Source: Gammaproteobacteria bacterium RIFCSPHIGHO2_12_FULL_39_24 (GTDB lineage Bacteria > Pseudomonadota > Gammaproteobacteria > Coxiellales > Coxiellaceae). From it: 64,000 nucleotides of DNA. Of the stretch, positions 45,523-54,165 are shown piece by piece. Location of the stretch: positions 1 to 64,000 of the forward strand of contig MGXZ01000024.1 in the NCBI GenBank assembly GCA_001802455.1. Direction: 5' to 3'. The notes beneath the pieces were generated by a model. That model saw only the letters and a list, made by a program, of their open reading frames with translations, searched no databases and was not told where the DNA came from. The position numbers were made by a program, and so were the translations under genes. Position 1 is the first letter of the stretch. Each line of letters begins with the position of its first letter.

Positions 45523-45936
45523 ATGCATGATTACAACCGTAGCAGTAGCAGAAAGACAGAAGAAGTACCAGTATCAATAAGAGATTTTAGACTTTCAAGT
45601 GGATTGAGAAATATTCCAAAAGCAGAATTTAACATGATGCTTGGACTTCCGCTTTTTTTGATTTTCGTCTGTTTTTCAGACAATGAGGTAGCGCTTGGTT
45701 TATTATTCTTATTCGTTATTAATTATTTTGGAAATGACAAACGACATCAAGATGTTCTTGTTGATCAGTATATGAGCCATCCATCAAGAGGTTGCGGCGC
45801 AAATTTTTACAAACTTCCTGAGATACAAAAAATTATTAAAGGATTAACACCCTCTTTATTTAGGGAGAGTGGTACGCAAAATAATTTAGACGTCCTTCAT
45901 AATGCCGTGGCATCGCGCGTGTTTACAAGGAAGTGA
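45523..45936 (+). CDS. small hypothetical membrane protein
   Basis: The start is the ATG at 45523 with AAGGAG just upstream; the open frame extends further up but there overlaps the acyltransferase gene out of phase. The 137-residue protein is polar at both ends with one or two hydrophobic stretches (LGLPLFLIFVCF and LGLLFLFVINYF, about 42-72). It fits no family I know. Confidence 0.6.
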   Translation: MHDYNRSSSRKTEEVPVSIRDFRLSSGLRNIPKAEFNMMLGLPLFLIFVCFSDNEVALGLLFLFVINYFGNDKRHQDVLVDQYMSHPSRGCGANFYKLPEIQKIIKGLTPSLFRESGTQNNLDVLHNAVASRVFTRK

Positions 45937-45949
45937 AATAAATATATTT

Positions 45950-46891
45950 ATGGTTACCGATGCGAAATGTCAACAGACCCCAACTAAAATAAAAATCGCC
46001 ACTCGCAAAAGCAAACTCGCATTATGGCAAGCCAATTTTGTTAAATCTTTACTTGAAAAAAAATATTCTGATATTACCGTAGAATTAATCGGCGTGGTGA
46101 CTGAAGGCGATCAACAATCCACTATTCCATTAGCAGATGTTGGTGGAAAAGCGCTTTTTGTGAAGGCGCTGCAAAACGCATTATTAAGCAATGAAGCTGA
46201 CATTGCTGTGCATAGCATGAAAGATATGTCTGTTTTTCCAACTGAAAAATTAATGATTGCAGCGATTTGTGAACGTGCAGATGCACGTGATGCGTTTGTT
46301 TCAAATGACTATTCTGAAATTGAATCACTGCCGTTGAATGCGATTGTGGGCACAGCCAGTCCGAGACGAAGTTGTTTGCTTCAATCCATCAGACCCGATG
46401 TACGTATTGCATTATTACGTGGAAATGTTGACACACGCGTAGCGAAATTGGATGCAAAACGGTTTGATGCGATTATTTTAGCTGCAGCAGGATTGCATCG
46501 TTTGGATTTATCATCGCGAATCCAATCTTATTTATCTGATGATATTTTTATACCCGCCATTGGACAAGGTGCGATTGCCATTGAGTGTCGTGAAAGTGAT
46601 GCGCAACTGCAAGAACGGTTGTCATTTTTACATCACGACATTACTGCGCAGTGTGTGAAAGCAGAGCGCATGATTAATCAAATAATGGGTGGTGATTGTC
46701 ATTCAGCCATCGGTGCGCATGCAAAAATAATAAAAAATAAAATGCATATTGCCGCGATGGTGGGCAGCGTGGATGGAAAAATTATTTTGCGTGAACAGGC
46801 AGAATGTGAAGTAAATGATGCAGTGCAGTGTGCAGAAACCGTTGCAAAAAATTTATTATCACAAGGTGCGGAGAAATTACTGCGTGCATAA
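45950..46891 (+). CDS. hemC: porphobilinogen deaminase (hydroxymethylbilane synthase)
   Basis: HemC links four porphobilinogens to hydroxymethylbilane. The 313-residue product (ATG 45950) starts with KIKIATRKSKLALWQ and has HSMKDMSVFPTEKL near residue 85, ALLRGNVDTRVAKLD near 150, and the Cys loop IMGGDCHSAIGAHA near 245, whose Cys carries the dipyrromethane cofactor. Family length is right. The ribosome-binding site is weak. hemD overlaps its stop by 8 bases. Confidence 0.95.
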   Translation: MVTDAKCQQTPTKIKIATRKSKLALWQANFVKSLLEKKYSDITVELIGVVTEGDQQSTIPLADVGGKALFVKALQNALLSNEADIAVHSMKDMSVFPTEKLMIAAICERADARDAFVSNDYSEIESLPLNAIVGTASPRRSCLLQSIRPDVRIALLRGNVDTRVAKLDAKRFDAIILAAAGLHRLDLSSRIQSYLSDDIFIPAIGQGAIAIECRESDAQLQERLSFLHHDITAQCVKAERMINQIMGGDCHSAIGAHAKIIKNKMHIAAMVGSVDGKIILREQAECEVNDAVQCAETVAKNLLSQGAEKLLRA

Positions 46892-47612
46892 TATAACAAG
46901 CATCACGGTATTAAATACACGACCAGAACATCAATCACAGCATTTAACTGAGTTGATTACACAAAAAGGCGGCGTTGTTTTTAATTTTCCGGTTATGGAT
47001 ATTGAGCCGATTTGTTTTGATACGGCAGAAACAGATAATGTTGATGCGATTATTTTTACCAGCGTGAACGCGGTAAATTATTTTTCTGCGAGACTGATAG
47101 AAGCGGGAGTGCTAACGATTGCAGTAGGCCCTGCAACACAAAAAGCATTGCGTGAAAAAAAATGTGAGGCAATTTGTCCTGCGCAATTTAATAGCGAAGG
47201 AATATTGGCTTTGCCCGAATTGCAATTGATTGCGAATAAAAAAATAATGATTATTTGCGGTGAAAATTCCAGATTAATATTGAAAGATGAATTGGGTAGA
47301 CGTGGTGCTCATGTCACCATCATTGATGTATATCGTCGCAAGAAAATAAAATATGATATGAGTGCTGTGTTTCCAAAAATCTTGTCGGCCAATGTGAATG
47401 TGATTGTCAGCACGAGTTTTGAAAGTTTGATAAACTTGATGGAAATTTTTAAGAACACCGTGCATCGTGAATGGTTGATTCAACAACCTCTGATTGTGAT
47501 TAATAATAAAATGAAAATGACTGCGGAAATAATCGGGTTTCACAAAATTATCCAAGCGGACAATGCGACGGATGAGGCGATAGTGGCTGCGTTATGTGTG
47601 CTAGTGAATTAG
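46884..47612 (+). CDS. hemD: uroporphyrinogen-III synthase
   Basis: HemD cyclises hydroxymethylbilane to uroporphyrinogen III. The product, about 242 residues from a GTG at 46884 with GGAG upstream, has VLNTRPEHQSQHL at the start, DAIIFTSVNAVNYF near 55, VGPATQKALREKK near 80 and VYRRKKIKYD near 150. The family is poorly conserved, so the call rests on these blocks and on the position between hemC and hemX. Confidence 0.9.
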   Translation: MHNITSITVLNTRPEHQSQHLTELITQKGGVVFNFPVMDIEPICFDTAETDNVDAIIFTSVNAVNYFSARLIEAGVLTIAVGPATQKALREKKCEAICPAQFNSEGILALPELQLIANKKIMIICGENSRLILKDELGRRGAHVTIIDVYRRKKIKYDMSAVFPKILSANVNVIVSTSFESLINLMEIFKNTVHREWLIQQPLIVINNKMKMTAEIIGFHKIIQADNATDEAIVAALCVLVN

Positions 47613-47768
47613 TACGGAACCGCGAGTGTAACGAGCGGATGTGAGCGATGATTCTTTGCTCCGCTTCTGTGCTTTGTCACTAGTGCACGTAACGTCGAAA
47701 TACATCCGCACCAGTGAATCATTAAGGGGAGTGTAGTAATATTAAGACAATTCAACAAAAGGAATGTA
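47613..47768. other. hemD-hemX gap with repeat-like sequence
   Basis: This 156-base gap in the hem operon contains ACGAGCGGATGTG (47631-47643) and a partial inverted copy ACATCCGC near 47703. The first also occurs at 39491 and 39740. It looks like a worn intergenic repeat rather than a terminator. hemX has its own AAAGGA ribosome-binding site. Confidence 0.45.
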
Positions 47769-48455
47769 ATGATGACAACACCAGAAGCAACAGAACAAGT
47801 GAGTCGTAGCGGTAGCGGGAAAGCCATTTCTATTGTGGCCATTTTAATTTCCGTTGTAGCCGTTGGCGCATCCGTTTATTTACACACGCAATTCATGATG
47901 ATATCCAAAACACTGGCTCTACAATCAACACAATTGCAGCATAGTCGCGATACATCAATGCAACAATTATCCGGTGATCTCAGTGATGTGCAACCCTTAT
48001 TTTTGCAGCTGAATAATATCAGTCAACACATTCAACAATTAACGGTTGTGCCGACACAGCCCGCAGTGTCGTCTATGAAAAATTTATTTGTGATTCGACA
48101 TGTTGAAAAAACGAATACGCCTGTTGTAGACCAACCAGTTGAATTGGCAGTAAAACAAAATATTTTAATGCAAGTGAATATTGCGCAATGGAGTTTGTTG
48201 CATCACAATCAAACCATTTTTCAATCTGCTATCCAGAATGTTTCAACGTTATTGCAACAATATTTTGCATTATCAAAAGCAACACCGGCTATTGTGAATC
48301 AGCTGAAAACATTGCAAAGCGCGACTATTGCGGCGCCAACCAGTCAGTCAGTGAATGTGAATCCTCAACCCGCAGCGCCAGCGACTGAGCCAGCACCAGC
48401 ACCTGAGAAAAAAATAAATCCCCCTGCTGAAGCAGCAACGAGCGTGGAAACCTAA
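47769..48455 (+). CDS. hemX: HemX-like membrane protein
   Basis: The 228-residue protein has a short cytoplasmic N-terminus, one membrane helix (AISIVAILISVVAVGASVYL, 19-38), a helical periplasmic region with IAQWSLLHHNQTIFQSAI, and a Pro/Ala-rich tail. This is the layout of HemX (once misannotated as uroporphyrinogen methyltransferase) in the hemCDXY operon. It is shorter than the E. coli protein (about 390). The role is structural or unknown. Confidence 0.85.
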   Translation: MMTTPEATEQVSRSGSGKAISIVAILISVVAVGASVYLHTQFMMISKTLALQSTQLQHSRDTSMQQLSGDLSDVQPLFLQLNNISQHIQQLTVVPTQPAVSSMKNLFVIRHVEKTNTPVVDQPVELAVKQNILMQVNIAQWSLLHHNQTIFQSAIQNVSTLLQQYFALSKATPAIVNQLKTLQSATIAAPTSQSVNVNPQPAAPATEPAPAPEKKINPPAEAATSVET

Positions 48456-49184
48456 ATGAAAATTTTATTCATTTTTTTACTGGTTTTATTGGCAGCGATG
48501 GGTGTCGGATTTTTAATTCATGAAGATCCGGGTTCTGTGGTGTTGTCTTATCATCATTGGGTTATCACCACCACGTTGTGGGTTGCTGCTGTCTCGTTAA
48601 TCATCGCTTTTGTTGTTTTTTATTTTATTGTTCGTGTTTTTAAAAATATTGCCGGCATTCCTGCTGCAATAAAACGACGAAAAAAATTAGTATGCGCGCA
48701 AGAATATCAACATGATATTATGCATGGCGTTGTTGAACTGGCGAAGGGTGAACTTAAAAATTTTAAAAAATCAGAAAAATATTTTTTAAATGCGGCAGAA
48801 ATAGCGGATAAATCAAAAAGCGTGGATAAAAATAATCGTTATGCAAATTATTTATTAGCAGCAAAAGCAGCGCATTGGTCACGAGATTATCATTCGCGTG
48901 ATCGTTATTTGAAAACTGCGTTGACAATAAACCCAGAAGCGCGTTTTGACATTGAGTTATCGCAAGCGCAATTTTATCTGGATTCGGATCAAGTAGATGA
49001 TGCATTGATTATTTTAAAAAGATTGTATCAACAAGAGCCAAAAAATTATTTGCTGTTGAAATCGCTCAAACTGATTTATATCAAAACGCATGATGTGCAG
49101 TCGCTGAAGGTGTTGCTGCCGCAGCTAAAAAAACAGGATTTATTGACAGAGCAAGAAATCGCCGGATTGAATATTAGGGTGTAG
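48456..49184 (+). CDS. hemY: HemY-like protein, short form
   Basis: The 242-residue protein has two membrane helices (about 1-20 and 38-60) followed by a TPR-like helical region (YANYLLAAKAAHWSRDYHSRDRYLKTAL), as in HemY. E. coli HemY has about 400 residues, so the C-terminal 150 are missing here. The frame ends cleanly and another gene follows, so this may be a natural short form. It immediately follows hemX. The exact function is not settled. Confidence 0.82.
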   Translation: MKILFIFLLVLLAAMGVGFLIHEDPGSVVLSYHHWVITTTLWVAAVSLIIAFVVFYFIVRVFKNIAGIPAAIKRRKKLVCAQEYQHDIMHGVVELAKGELKNFKKSEKYFLNAAEIADKSKSVDKNNRYANYLLAAKAAHWSRDYHSRDRYLKTALTINPEARFDIELSQAQFYLDSDQVDDALIILKRLYQQEPKNYLLLKSLKLIYIKTHDVQSLKVLLPQLKKQDLLTEQEIAGLNIRV

Positions 49185-49191
49185 TTTACGC

Positions 49192-49197
49192 TATAAT
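49192..49197 (+). promoter_or_regulatory. possible -10 box (TATAAT)
   Basis: A consensus TATAAT lies 22 bases before the ATG of the next gene. A weak TTGAAT is about 19 bases upstream. It may be an independent promoter after hemY. Confidence 0.4.
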
Positions 49198-49219
49198 TAA
49201 GTTCATGGAGGGTACTTTC

Positions 49220-49678
49220 ATGAATATTTTTCGATCTGAACCGACCTCAATTGCTGAATGGCGACAGTTGGTCATTGAAGGGCAAGAAAATGCAGGATTT
49301 CGACTGGTGGAACCCGTTGAAAACTATGTGGTTATCACCCTCAATGCACACACGAGCAATCTTGCTATTGCGTCCAGTGTGCTCGCAATGGATTTTCTCA
49401 ATTACGTGCACGTGAAATCCAATCAGCATTTTCAACTGTTACGCACAGTGGGCGACCAATGCTTAATTTTGGCCGGATTATTTCCTGATCGTGCAAAACG
49501 AAAAAATGTTTCCGCTGATTATTTTAAAAACGTGGGTGAAAATGCTTATTATGTTTTATCATTTTCCGCCGCACCCCATCAGTTAGATCGATCGCTGTTT
49601 TATCAACTCTTTGAAAATTTTGCCGAGTTGATTGAGGTGTTGAAGGCGATGCGGAAGCTTCCCGCTTGCGCGCATTAA
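49220..49678 (+). CDS. hypothetical protein
   Basis: The likely start is the ATG at 49220 (MNIFRSEPTSIAEW), with GGAGG 8 bases upstream; an ATG at 49205 is in frame. The 152-residue product is soluble and probably alpha/beta, with no recognised domain. Visible blocks are HTSNLAIASSVLAMDFL and VGDQCLILAGLFPDRAKRKNVS. I have a vague impression that such proteins are conserved in Legionella and Coxiella, but I cannot confirm it. Confidence 0.6.
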   Translation: MNIFRSEPTSIAEWRQLVIEGQENAGFRLVEPVENYVVITLNAHTSNLAIASSVLAMDFLNYVHVKSNQHFQLLRTVGDQCLILAGLFPDRAKRKNVSADYFKNVGENAYYVLSFSAAPHQLDRSLFYQLFENFAELIEVLKAMRKLPACAH

Positions 49679-49786
49679 TATCCGCTGCGCGTATCCCACA
49701 AAATATCCGCTTGCTTTAGTCGTGCTTCGCACTCCCTCGCGCGCGGTTCTGATTAACGTTTATTTGCTCGCTTTGCTCGCGCTTTT

Positions 49787-51046
49787 TTATTTATCTTTCA
49801 TGCTATCAAAAAACTCACCATTTGTTTTTGTGAGCTTGAGGCGATCGATTAAGAATTCACTGGCCGCCAATTCATCCATCGGATGTAATATTTTTCGAAG
49901 AATCCATATTTTTTTCAGTTCATCGGGTTTTGTAATTAATTCTTCACGACGTGTGCCAGAGCGATTAATATTAATTGCAGGAAATACACGTTTTTCCGCG
50001 ATACGACGATCTAAGTGAATTTCAGAATTACCGGTTCCTTTGAATTCTTCGTAAATCACTTCATCCATTTTCGATCCAGTATCGACTAATGCCGTTGCGA
50101 TAATCGTTAAGCTACCACCTTCTTCAATATTTCGCGCGGCACCAAAAAATCGTTTGGGGCGTTGCAACGCATTGGCATCTACACCACCGGTTAATACTTT
50201 TCCGGATGCGGGAATAACAGTGTTGTAAGCGCGACCTAAACGAGTAATGGAATCCAGTAAAATAATGACATCTTTTTTGTGTTCGACCAATCGTTTTGCT
50301 TTTTCGATTACCATTTCTGCTACTTGTACGTGACGAGAGGCGGGTTCGTCGAATGTGCTGGCAATCACTTCGCCTTTCACGGAGCGTTCCATTTCTGTTA
50401 CTTCTTCTGGACGTTCATCAATAAGCAACACAATTAAAATACATTCTGGATGATTGTGTGTGATGGAGTGCGCGATGTTTTGCAACATCATTGTTTTGCC
50501 GGCTTTTGGCGGAGAAACAATTAATCCACGCTGGCCTTTTCCAATCGGAGAAACAAGATCAATAATACGCGCCGTCACATCTTCTGTTGAACCATTTCCA
50601 ATTTCCAAAATAATTCGCTCATCAGGATGCAGTGGTGTTAAGTTTTCGAAAAGAATTTTTTTACGTGTGCTTTCAGGTGATTCATAATTGGTTTTTTCAA
50701 TTTCTAATAATGCAAAATAACGTTCGCCTTGTTTTGGCGGACGAATTTTTCCCATAATGGTGTCGCCCGTACGTAAACTAAATCGTCTGATTTGATTGGG
50801 AGAAACATAAATATCATCGGGACCTGCCAAATAGGAGCTGTTCGATGAACGTAAAAAACCAAATCCATCTTGTAAAATTTCAAGCACTCCATCGCCGTAA
50901 ATATCTTCCCCTTTTTTAGCGTGTGTTTTTAAAATCGAAAAAATCATGTCTTGTTTGCGCATGCTGTTGACGTTTTCAACGCCCAGCGATTCTGCGAGAT
51001 GACTTAATTCAGCAGGACTTTGATCCCGTAACTCAGTTAGGTTCAT
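49787..51046 (-). CDS. rho: transcription termination factor Rho
   Basis: Rho is the hexameric RNA helicase that ends untranslated transcripts. The 419-residue product has the N-terminal helical domain ([22 protein letters not shown]), the RNA-binding cold-shock-like fold ([13 protein letters not shown]), Walker [13 protein letters not shown] near residue 178, Walker [18 protein letters not shown] near 260, and [20 protein letters not shown]. All are at standard spacing and length is exact for the family. It is a single gene, convergent with the upstream unknown gene. Confidence 0.98.
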   Translation of the reverse strand: MNLTELRDQSPAELSHLAESLGVENVNSMRKQDMIFSILKTHAKKGEDIYGDGVLEILQDGFGFLRSSNSSYLAGPDDIYVSPNQIRRFSLRTGDTIMGKIRPPKQGERYFALLEIEKTNYESPESTRKKILFENLTPLHPDERIILEIGNGSTEDVTARIIDLVSPIGKGQRGLIVSPPKAGKTMMLQNIAHSITHNHPECILIVLLIDERPEEVTEMERSVKGEVIASTFDEPASRHVQVAEMVIEKAKRLVEHKKDVIILLDSITRLGRAYNTVIPASGKVLTGGVDANALQRPKRFFGAARNIEEGGSLTIIATALVDTGSKMDEVIYEEFKGTGNSEIHLDRRIAEKRVFPAININRSGTRREELITKPDELKKIWILRKILHPMDELAASEFLIDRLKLTKTNGEFFDSMKDK

Positions 51047-51231
51047 AGATATTTCTTACCTTCAGTGTTGTGTTGAAAAATTGAAATTAAACGAAATTGC
51101 ACAAAAAAATTGGCATGTTGGATTTATAGTGTGGGGGAATATGTATTTCGAATTAAGTCAATTCTAGTGGTTTTGCATCCAAAATGCAAGAAAAAGTGAA
51201 CCCTGTGCACGTTCCTTAACGCTCATACTAT

Positions 51232-51558
51232 TTATTGATTTTCCTCCAAAAAAGCAACCAGTTGTGATTTAGTGAGTGCGCCCACCTTGTTTGCAACCAT
51301 TTCCCCATTTTTAAATAACATCAAACTGGGGATGCCACGAACACCATATTTTGCGGGTGTTTCTTGGTGATCATCGACATTGACTTTGGCGAATTTAACA
51401 CGAGTGGAAAATTGTTGTGCTACTTCGTCGATAACCGGTGCCAACATGCGACAAGGTCCGCACCACGGCGCCCAAAAATCAACTAAAACAGGCAAGTGAG
51501 ATTCGAGTACATCATTTTGAAACTGTTCATCGCCTGTGTTAATGACTAAATCGCTCAT
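51232..51558 (-). CDS. trxA: thioredoxin 1
   Basis: The ATG at 51558 (MSDLVINTGDEQF, GGAG upstream) gives a 108-residue thioredoxin, the exact family length; the open frame further upstream is not part of the gene. It has the active site FWAPWCGPCRML and the cis-Pro loop GIPSLMLFKNGE. It reduces protein disulfides in the cytoplasm. trxA next to rho on the same strand is the usual gammaproteobacterial arrangement. Confidence 0.97.
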   Translation of the reverse strand: MSDLVINTGDEQFQNDVLESHLPVLVDFWAPWCGPCRMLAPVIDEVAQQFSTRVKFAKVNVDDHQETPAKYGVRGIPSLMLFKNGEMVANKVGALTKSQLVAFLEENQ

Positions 51559-51647
51559 TAAAAATCTCCGTTCGTTGGGTTTGAAAAGAAGTCTAATGCG
51601 CTCTATCCTAATCAATATTTTCATAATACGCAAAGGCATGTATCACG

Positions 51648-52235
51648 ATGGCGAAACTTCATTTTTATTATTCTGCAATGAATGCTGGAAAAAGCACAAC
51701 ATTATTGCAATCTAGCTATAACTATAATGAACGTGGCATGGACACGTTGTTGTACACGCCGATCATTGATCGGCGTTATGGTATTGGGAAAATTGCATCG
51801 CGAATTGGTTTGCAAAATGAAGCAATCGCAATCGACAAAAAATTTAATTTATTCGATTCCATTAAAAAAAAATTAGCTGATAATCCCAATATCCATTGCG
51901 TATTGATTGATGAAGCGCAATTTCTGACGAAAGCGCAAATTGAGCAGTTATCAAATGTGTGTGATTTTTTGCAACTACCCGTTTTAACGTATGGCATTCG
52001 CTCTGATTTTCGTGGTGAACCTTTTGAAGGTAGCTCTTATTTGCTTGCGTGGGCAGATAATATTATTGAATTAAAAACTATTTGTCATTGCGGAAAAAAA
52101 GCGACAATGAATTTACGCGTGAATGAAAAAGGAGAAGTGGTTACCGCGGGTGAGCAAATTGAAATTGGTGGAAATGAAAAATATGTTGCGACGTGTCGAA
52201 AACATTTTCGCTTGAGGCAGACAGGAAAGAAGTAA
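51648..52235 (+). CDS. tdk: thymidine kinase
   Basis: Tdk phosphorylates thymidine for salvage. The 195-residue protein has Walker [22 protein letters not shown] near residue 87, [15 protein letters not shown] near 116 and zinc-type cysteines ([15 protein letters not shown]). Length and motifs fit the class II (bacterial) enzyme. It is divergent from trxA. A miniature inverted-repeat element lies just past its stop. Confidence 0.96.
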   Translation: MAKLHFYYSAMNAGKSTTLLQSSYNYNERGMDTLLYTPIIDRRYGIGKIASRIGLQNEAIAIDKKFNLFDSIKKKLADNPNIHCVLIDEAQFLTKAQIEQLSNVCDFLQLPVLTYGIRSDFRGEPFEGSSYLLAWADNIIELKTICHCGKKATMNLRVNEKGEVVTAGEQIEIGGNEKYVATCRKHFRLRQTGKK

Positions 52236-52245
52236 TCTGAATTAA

Positions 52246-52390
52246 TAGACCTCTTGCATAACCTCGATTAATGGACAATCTCTTCGAAAAAATTTCCTCA
52301 AAATGCTCATGTACTAACGTGTACACTCCGCTTTTTCGAAAATTTTTTCTGTGACCTCGTCACATTACTCAAGGTTATGCAAGAGGTCTA
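52246..52390 (+). mobile_element. type 1 miniature inverted-repeat element, intact copy
   Basis: The 145-base element begins TAGACCTCTTGCATAACCT and ends with the exact inverse. It differs from the copy at 39552-39696 (opposite orientation) at about one position. It sits between the convergent tdk and ankyrin genes and could serve as a bidirectional hairpin there. Confidence 0.9.
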
Positions 52391-52395
52391 ATCTA

Positions 52396-53415
52396 TCATT
52401 GACCGGCAGAAAATCCCTTTCTTGTCAAAGGCTCTACATCTTCTACATCTTCTACATCTTCTACATCTTCTTCATCTTGGTCACAGTTACAGTTGTCAAA
52501 CCTCTGTGATGAACTGCTGTCATTATTGACTAGTTTTTTAGTGGATTCGGTAGGGAATGGTTGCCAAAAACTATTAATCCTATTTCTTGATGTCAATTCC
52601 TCAGTCTCTAACCTTTGTCTTCCATTGTTTTCCCGCGTTATCAGCGTATTTTGTGCTGAGATATTATCAGCGTGCTGACGTTGAAGAGTATCTCTACGCA
52701 AAATGGCTTTCGCACATTCAGCATTAAATTGTGCGCTTTCACTAATGCCAGCGTAGGTCTTTCCATTCGCTTGCGCTGTTGTATCAGCACCTTGAGCGAT
52801 TAAAAATTTAGCGGCATCGATTGCGCCTGCGAGTGCCGCAAAATGCAGCGGTGTCCAATCAATTCGAATAGACATGCTATAGCGTAACACTTTGTCATAG
52901 TCGTTTACCCATAATAATCTACGAGTACTTTCTACAAAACCACTGGATAAAACAAGGTGAGTACCTGCTGTTTCTGCTGTTAACGTCATAAAACCAGCAA
53001 AAGCCACTCCTGCTGACATAACACCAACGCCCTTTATCAACAAATACGTAGTCCACGCCAACATCTGTGTCGCAATTGGAGACGTTTCAATAAATTTGGC
53101 ATTGAGTAATGTAGGATTGGTTAATAGTAATTTTTCTAGCTGTGCGATATCGTTGTTGTAAGCGGCTTCAAAAATCTGGTCGACGCCAGCGCGGTGAATC
53201 AGTTGCAACTGATTGCGCGCATTCCGATGTTGTGAATTGATAGACAATGCATTTTCAAAACACAGTCTGGCGTTACAGTAATTTTTTTCACAACCGTTGG
53301 TCCCACTGTAGTAATGCATGCCCATTGTATTCCACTGATCTGCATTCCAATCCTTTTTTCCCCGCTCTAACGACAAACGGATTCTTATTTCAACATCACG
53401 TAATGTTTCATGCAT
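52396..53415 (-). CDS. ankyrin-repeat protein with membrane-like segment and acidic tail
   Basis: The 339-residue protein has a TPR-like N-terminus (NYCNARLCFENALSINSQHRNAR, about 45-68), an ankyrin-like unit near 78-105, a hydrophobic stretch (about 115-150), and a clear ankyrin repeat (DWTPLHFAALAGAIDAAKFLIAQGADT, about 185-212). A long polar helix follows. The tail is acidic and holds four Glu-Asp-Val units encoded by a 9-base tandem repeat (52433-52477). Glu-rich tails are one feature of type IV (Dot/Icm) effectors in Legionella, so this is a candidate, unproven. Confidence 0.75.
   Translation of the reverse strand: MHETLRDVEIRIRLSLERGKKDWNADQWNTMGMHYYSGTNGCEKNYCNARLCFENALSINSQHRNARNQLQLIHRAGVDQIFEAAYNNDIAQLEKLLLTNPTLLNAKFIETSPIATQMLAWTTYLLIKGVGVMSAGVAFAGFMTLTAETAGTHLVLSSGFVESTRRLLWVNDYDKVLRYSMSIRIDWTPLHFAALAGAIDAAKFLIAQGADTTAQANGKTYAGISESAQFNAECAKAILRRDTLQRQHADNISAQNTLITRENNGRQRLETEELTSRNRINSFWQPFPTESTKKLVNNDSSSSQRFDNCNCDQDEEDVEDVEDVEDVEPLTRKGFSAGQ
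52433..52477. repeat. 9-base tandem repeat in the ankyrin gene
   Basis: Four exact copies and one variant of TCTACATCT run head to tail. They encode the Glu-Asp-Val units in the acidic tail. Copy-number change would keep the reading frame. Confidence 0.9.
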
Positions 53416-53488
53416 CTGGCATCTCCCTTGCTTTCATTTCCAGTTAAAAACTATCCTCGTTTTTATCGTGAAATACAAGAGATGAGTT

Positions 53489-54019
53489 TCATCTTTCAAT
53501 CACTTTCACGCGATGCGCTTGCGGACCATCCTGTCCTGCTTCTTGAATGAAATGCACTGGCATTCCTACTGACAGTTTGTGAAAATCGGGATGTTGCACG
53601 TGACTAGCATTAAAATAAAATTCCGTGCCATCTTCACTTTCGATAAAACCAAATCCATCACCATTAAATAAACGCACAATTTTTCCATACATCAGCGATT
53701 GATGATGATTAGCATTCGTTAATCGAGTGTGCTCTTCTAGTTGGCGCGTCATGTCATCAAATGCATTACGAATGGAAAGATATAAATCTTCATTTTCATT
53801 GTGTGTTGATACCAATTCTTTTCCAGGAACGGTTAGCGTGATTCGCGTGTTGTGTAAATTGCCTTGATGACGATTTTTACTGGACAACTCCAACACCACG
53901 TGACAAGCCACGATGTTGTGACAAAATTTTTGTAGATGATCGATCTTCTCGTGCAGGTGTGTATTGACCGCATCAGAATGGGGAAAATCACGAAAAGTGA
54001 TTTGAACAGGGACTTGCAT
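53489..54019 (-). CDS. ribosome hibernation factor (HPF/RaiA) fused to a cold-shock domain
   Basis: Residues 1-105 match the HPF/RaiA S30AE fold (VQITFRDFPHSDAVNTHLHEKIDHL and a basic strand region). Residues 110-170 form a cold-shock domain with the RNP-like motifs YGKIVRLFNGDGFGFIES and EFYFNASHV. Together they suggest a 176-residue ribosome- and RNA-binding stress factor. AGGAG lies 6 bases before the ATG. Similar fusions occur in related gammaproteobacteria to my knowledge. The fold call is firm; the hibernation role is inferred. Confidence 0.9.
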   Translation of the reverse strand: MQVPVQITFRDFPHSDAVNTHLHEKIDHLQKFCHNIVACHVVLELSSKNRHQGNLHNTRITLTVPGKELVSTHNENEDLYLSIRNAFDDMTRQLEEHTRLTNANHHQSLMYGKIVRLFNGDGFGFIESEDGTEFYFNASHVQHPDFHKLSVGMPVHFIQEAGQDGPQAHRVKVIER

Positions 54020-54165
54020 AACGGTCTCCTTTTTAACTTATTGTTTTTATCTTCAAGTTTTCCATGCGTATTATTAATTATAGTTCCATTTTTTAAAAGC
54101 GTTGTCAGCGCGGAAGACTCTGTGTAGAATTCCCATGGGTCAATTATCGGGGAGCGAAAACCAGC

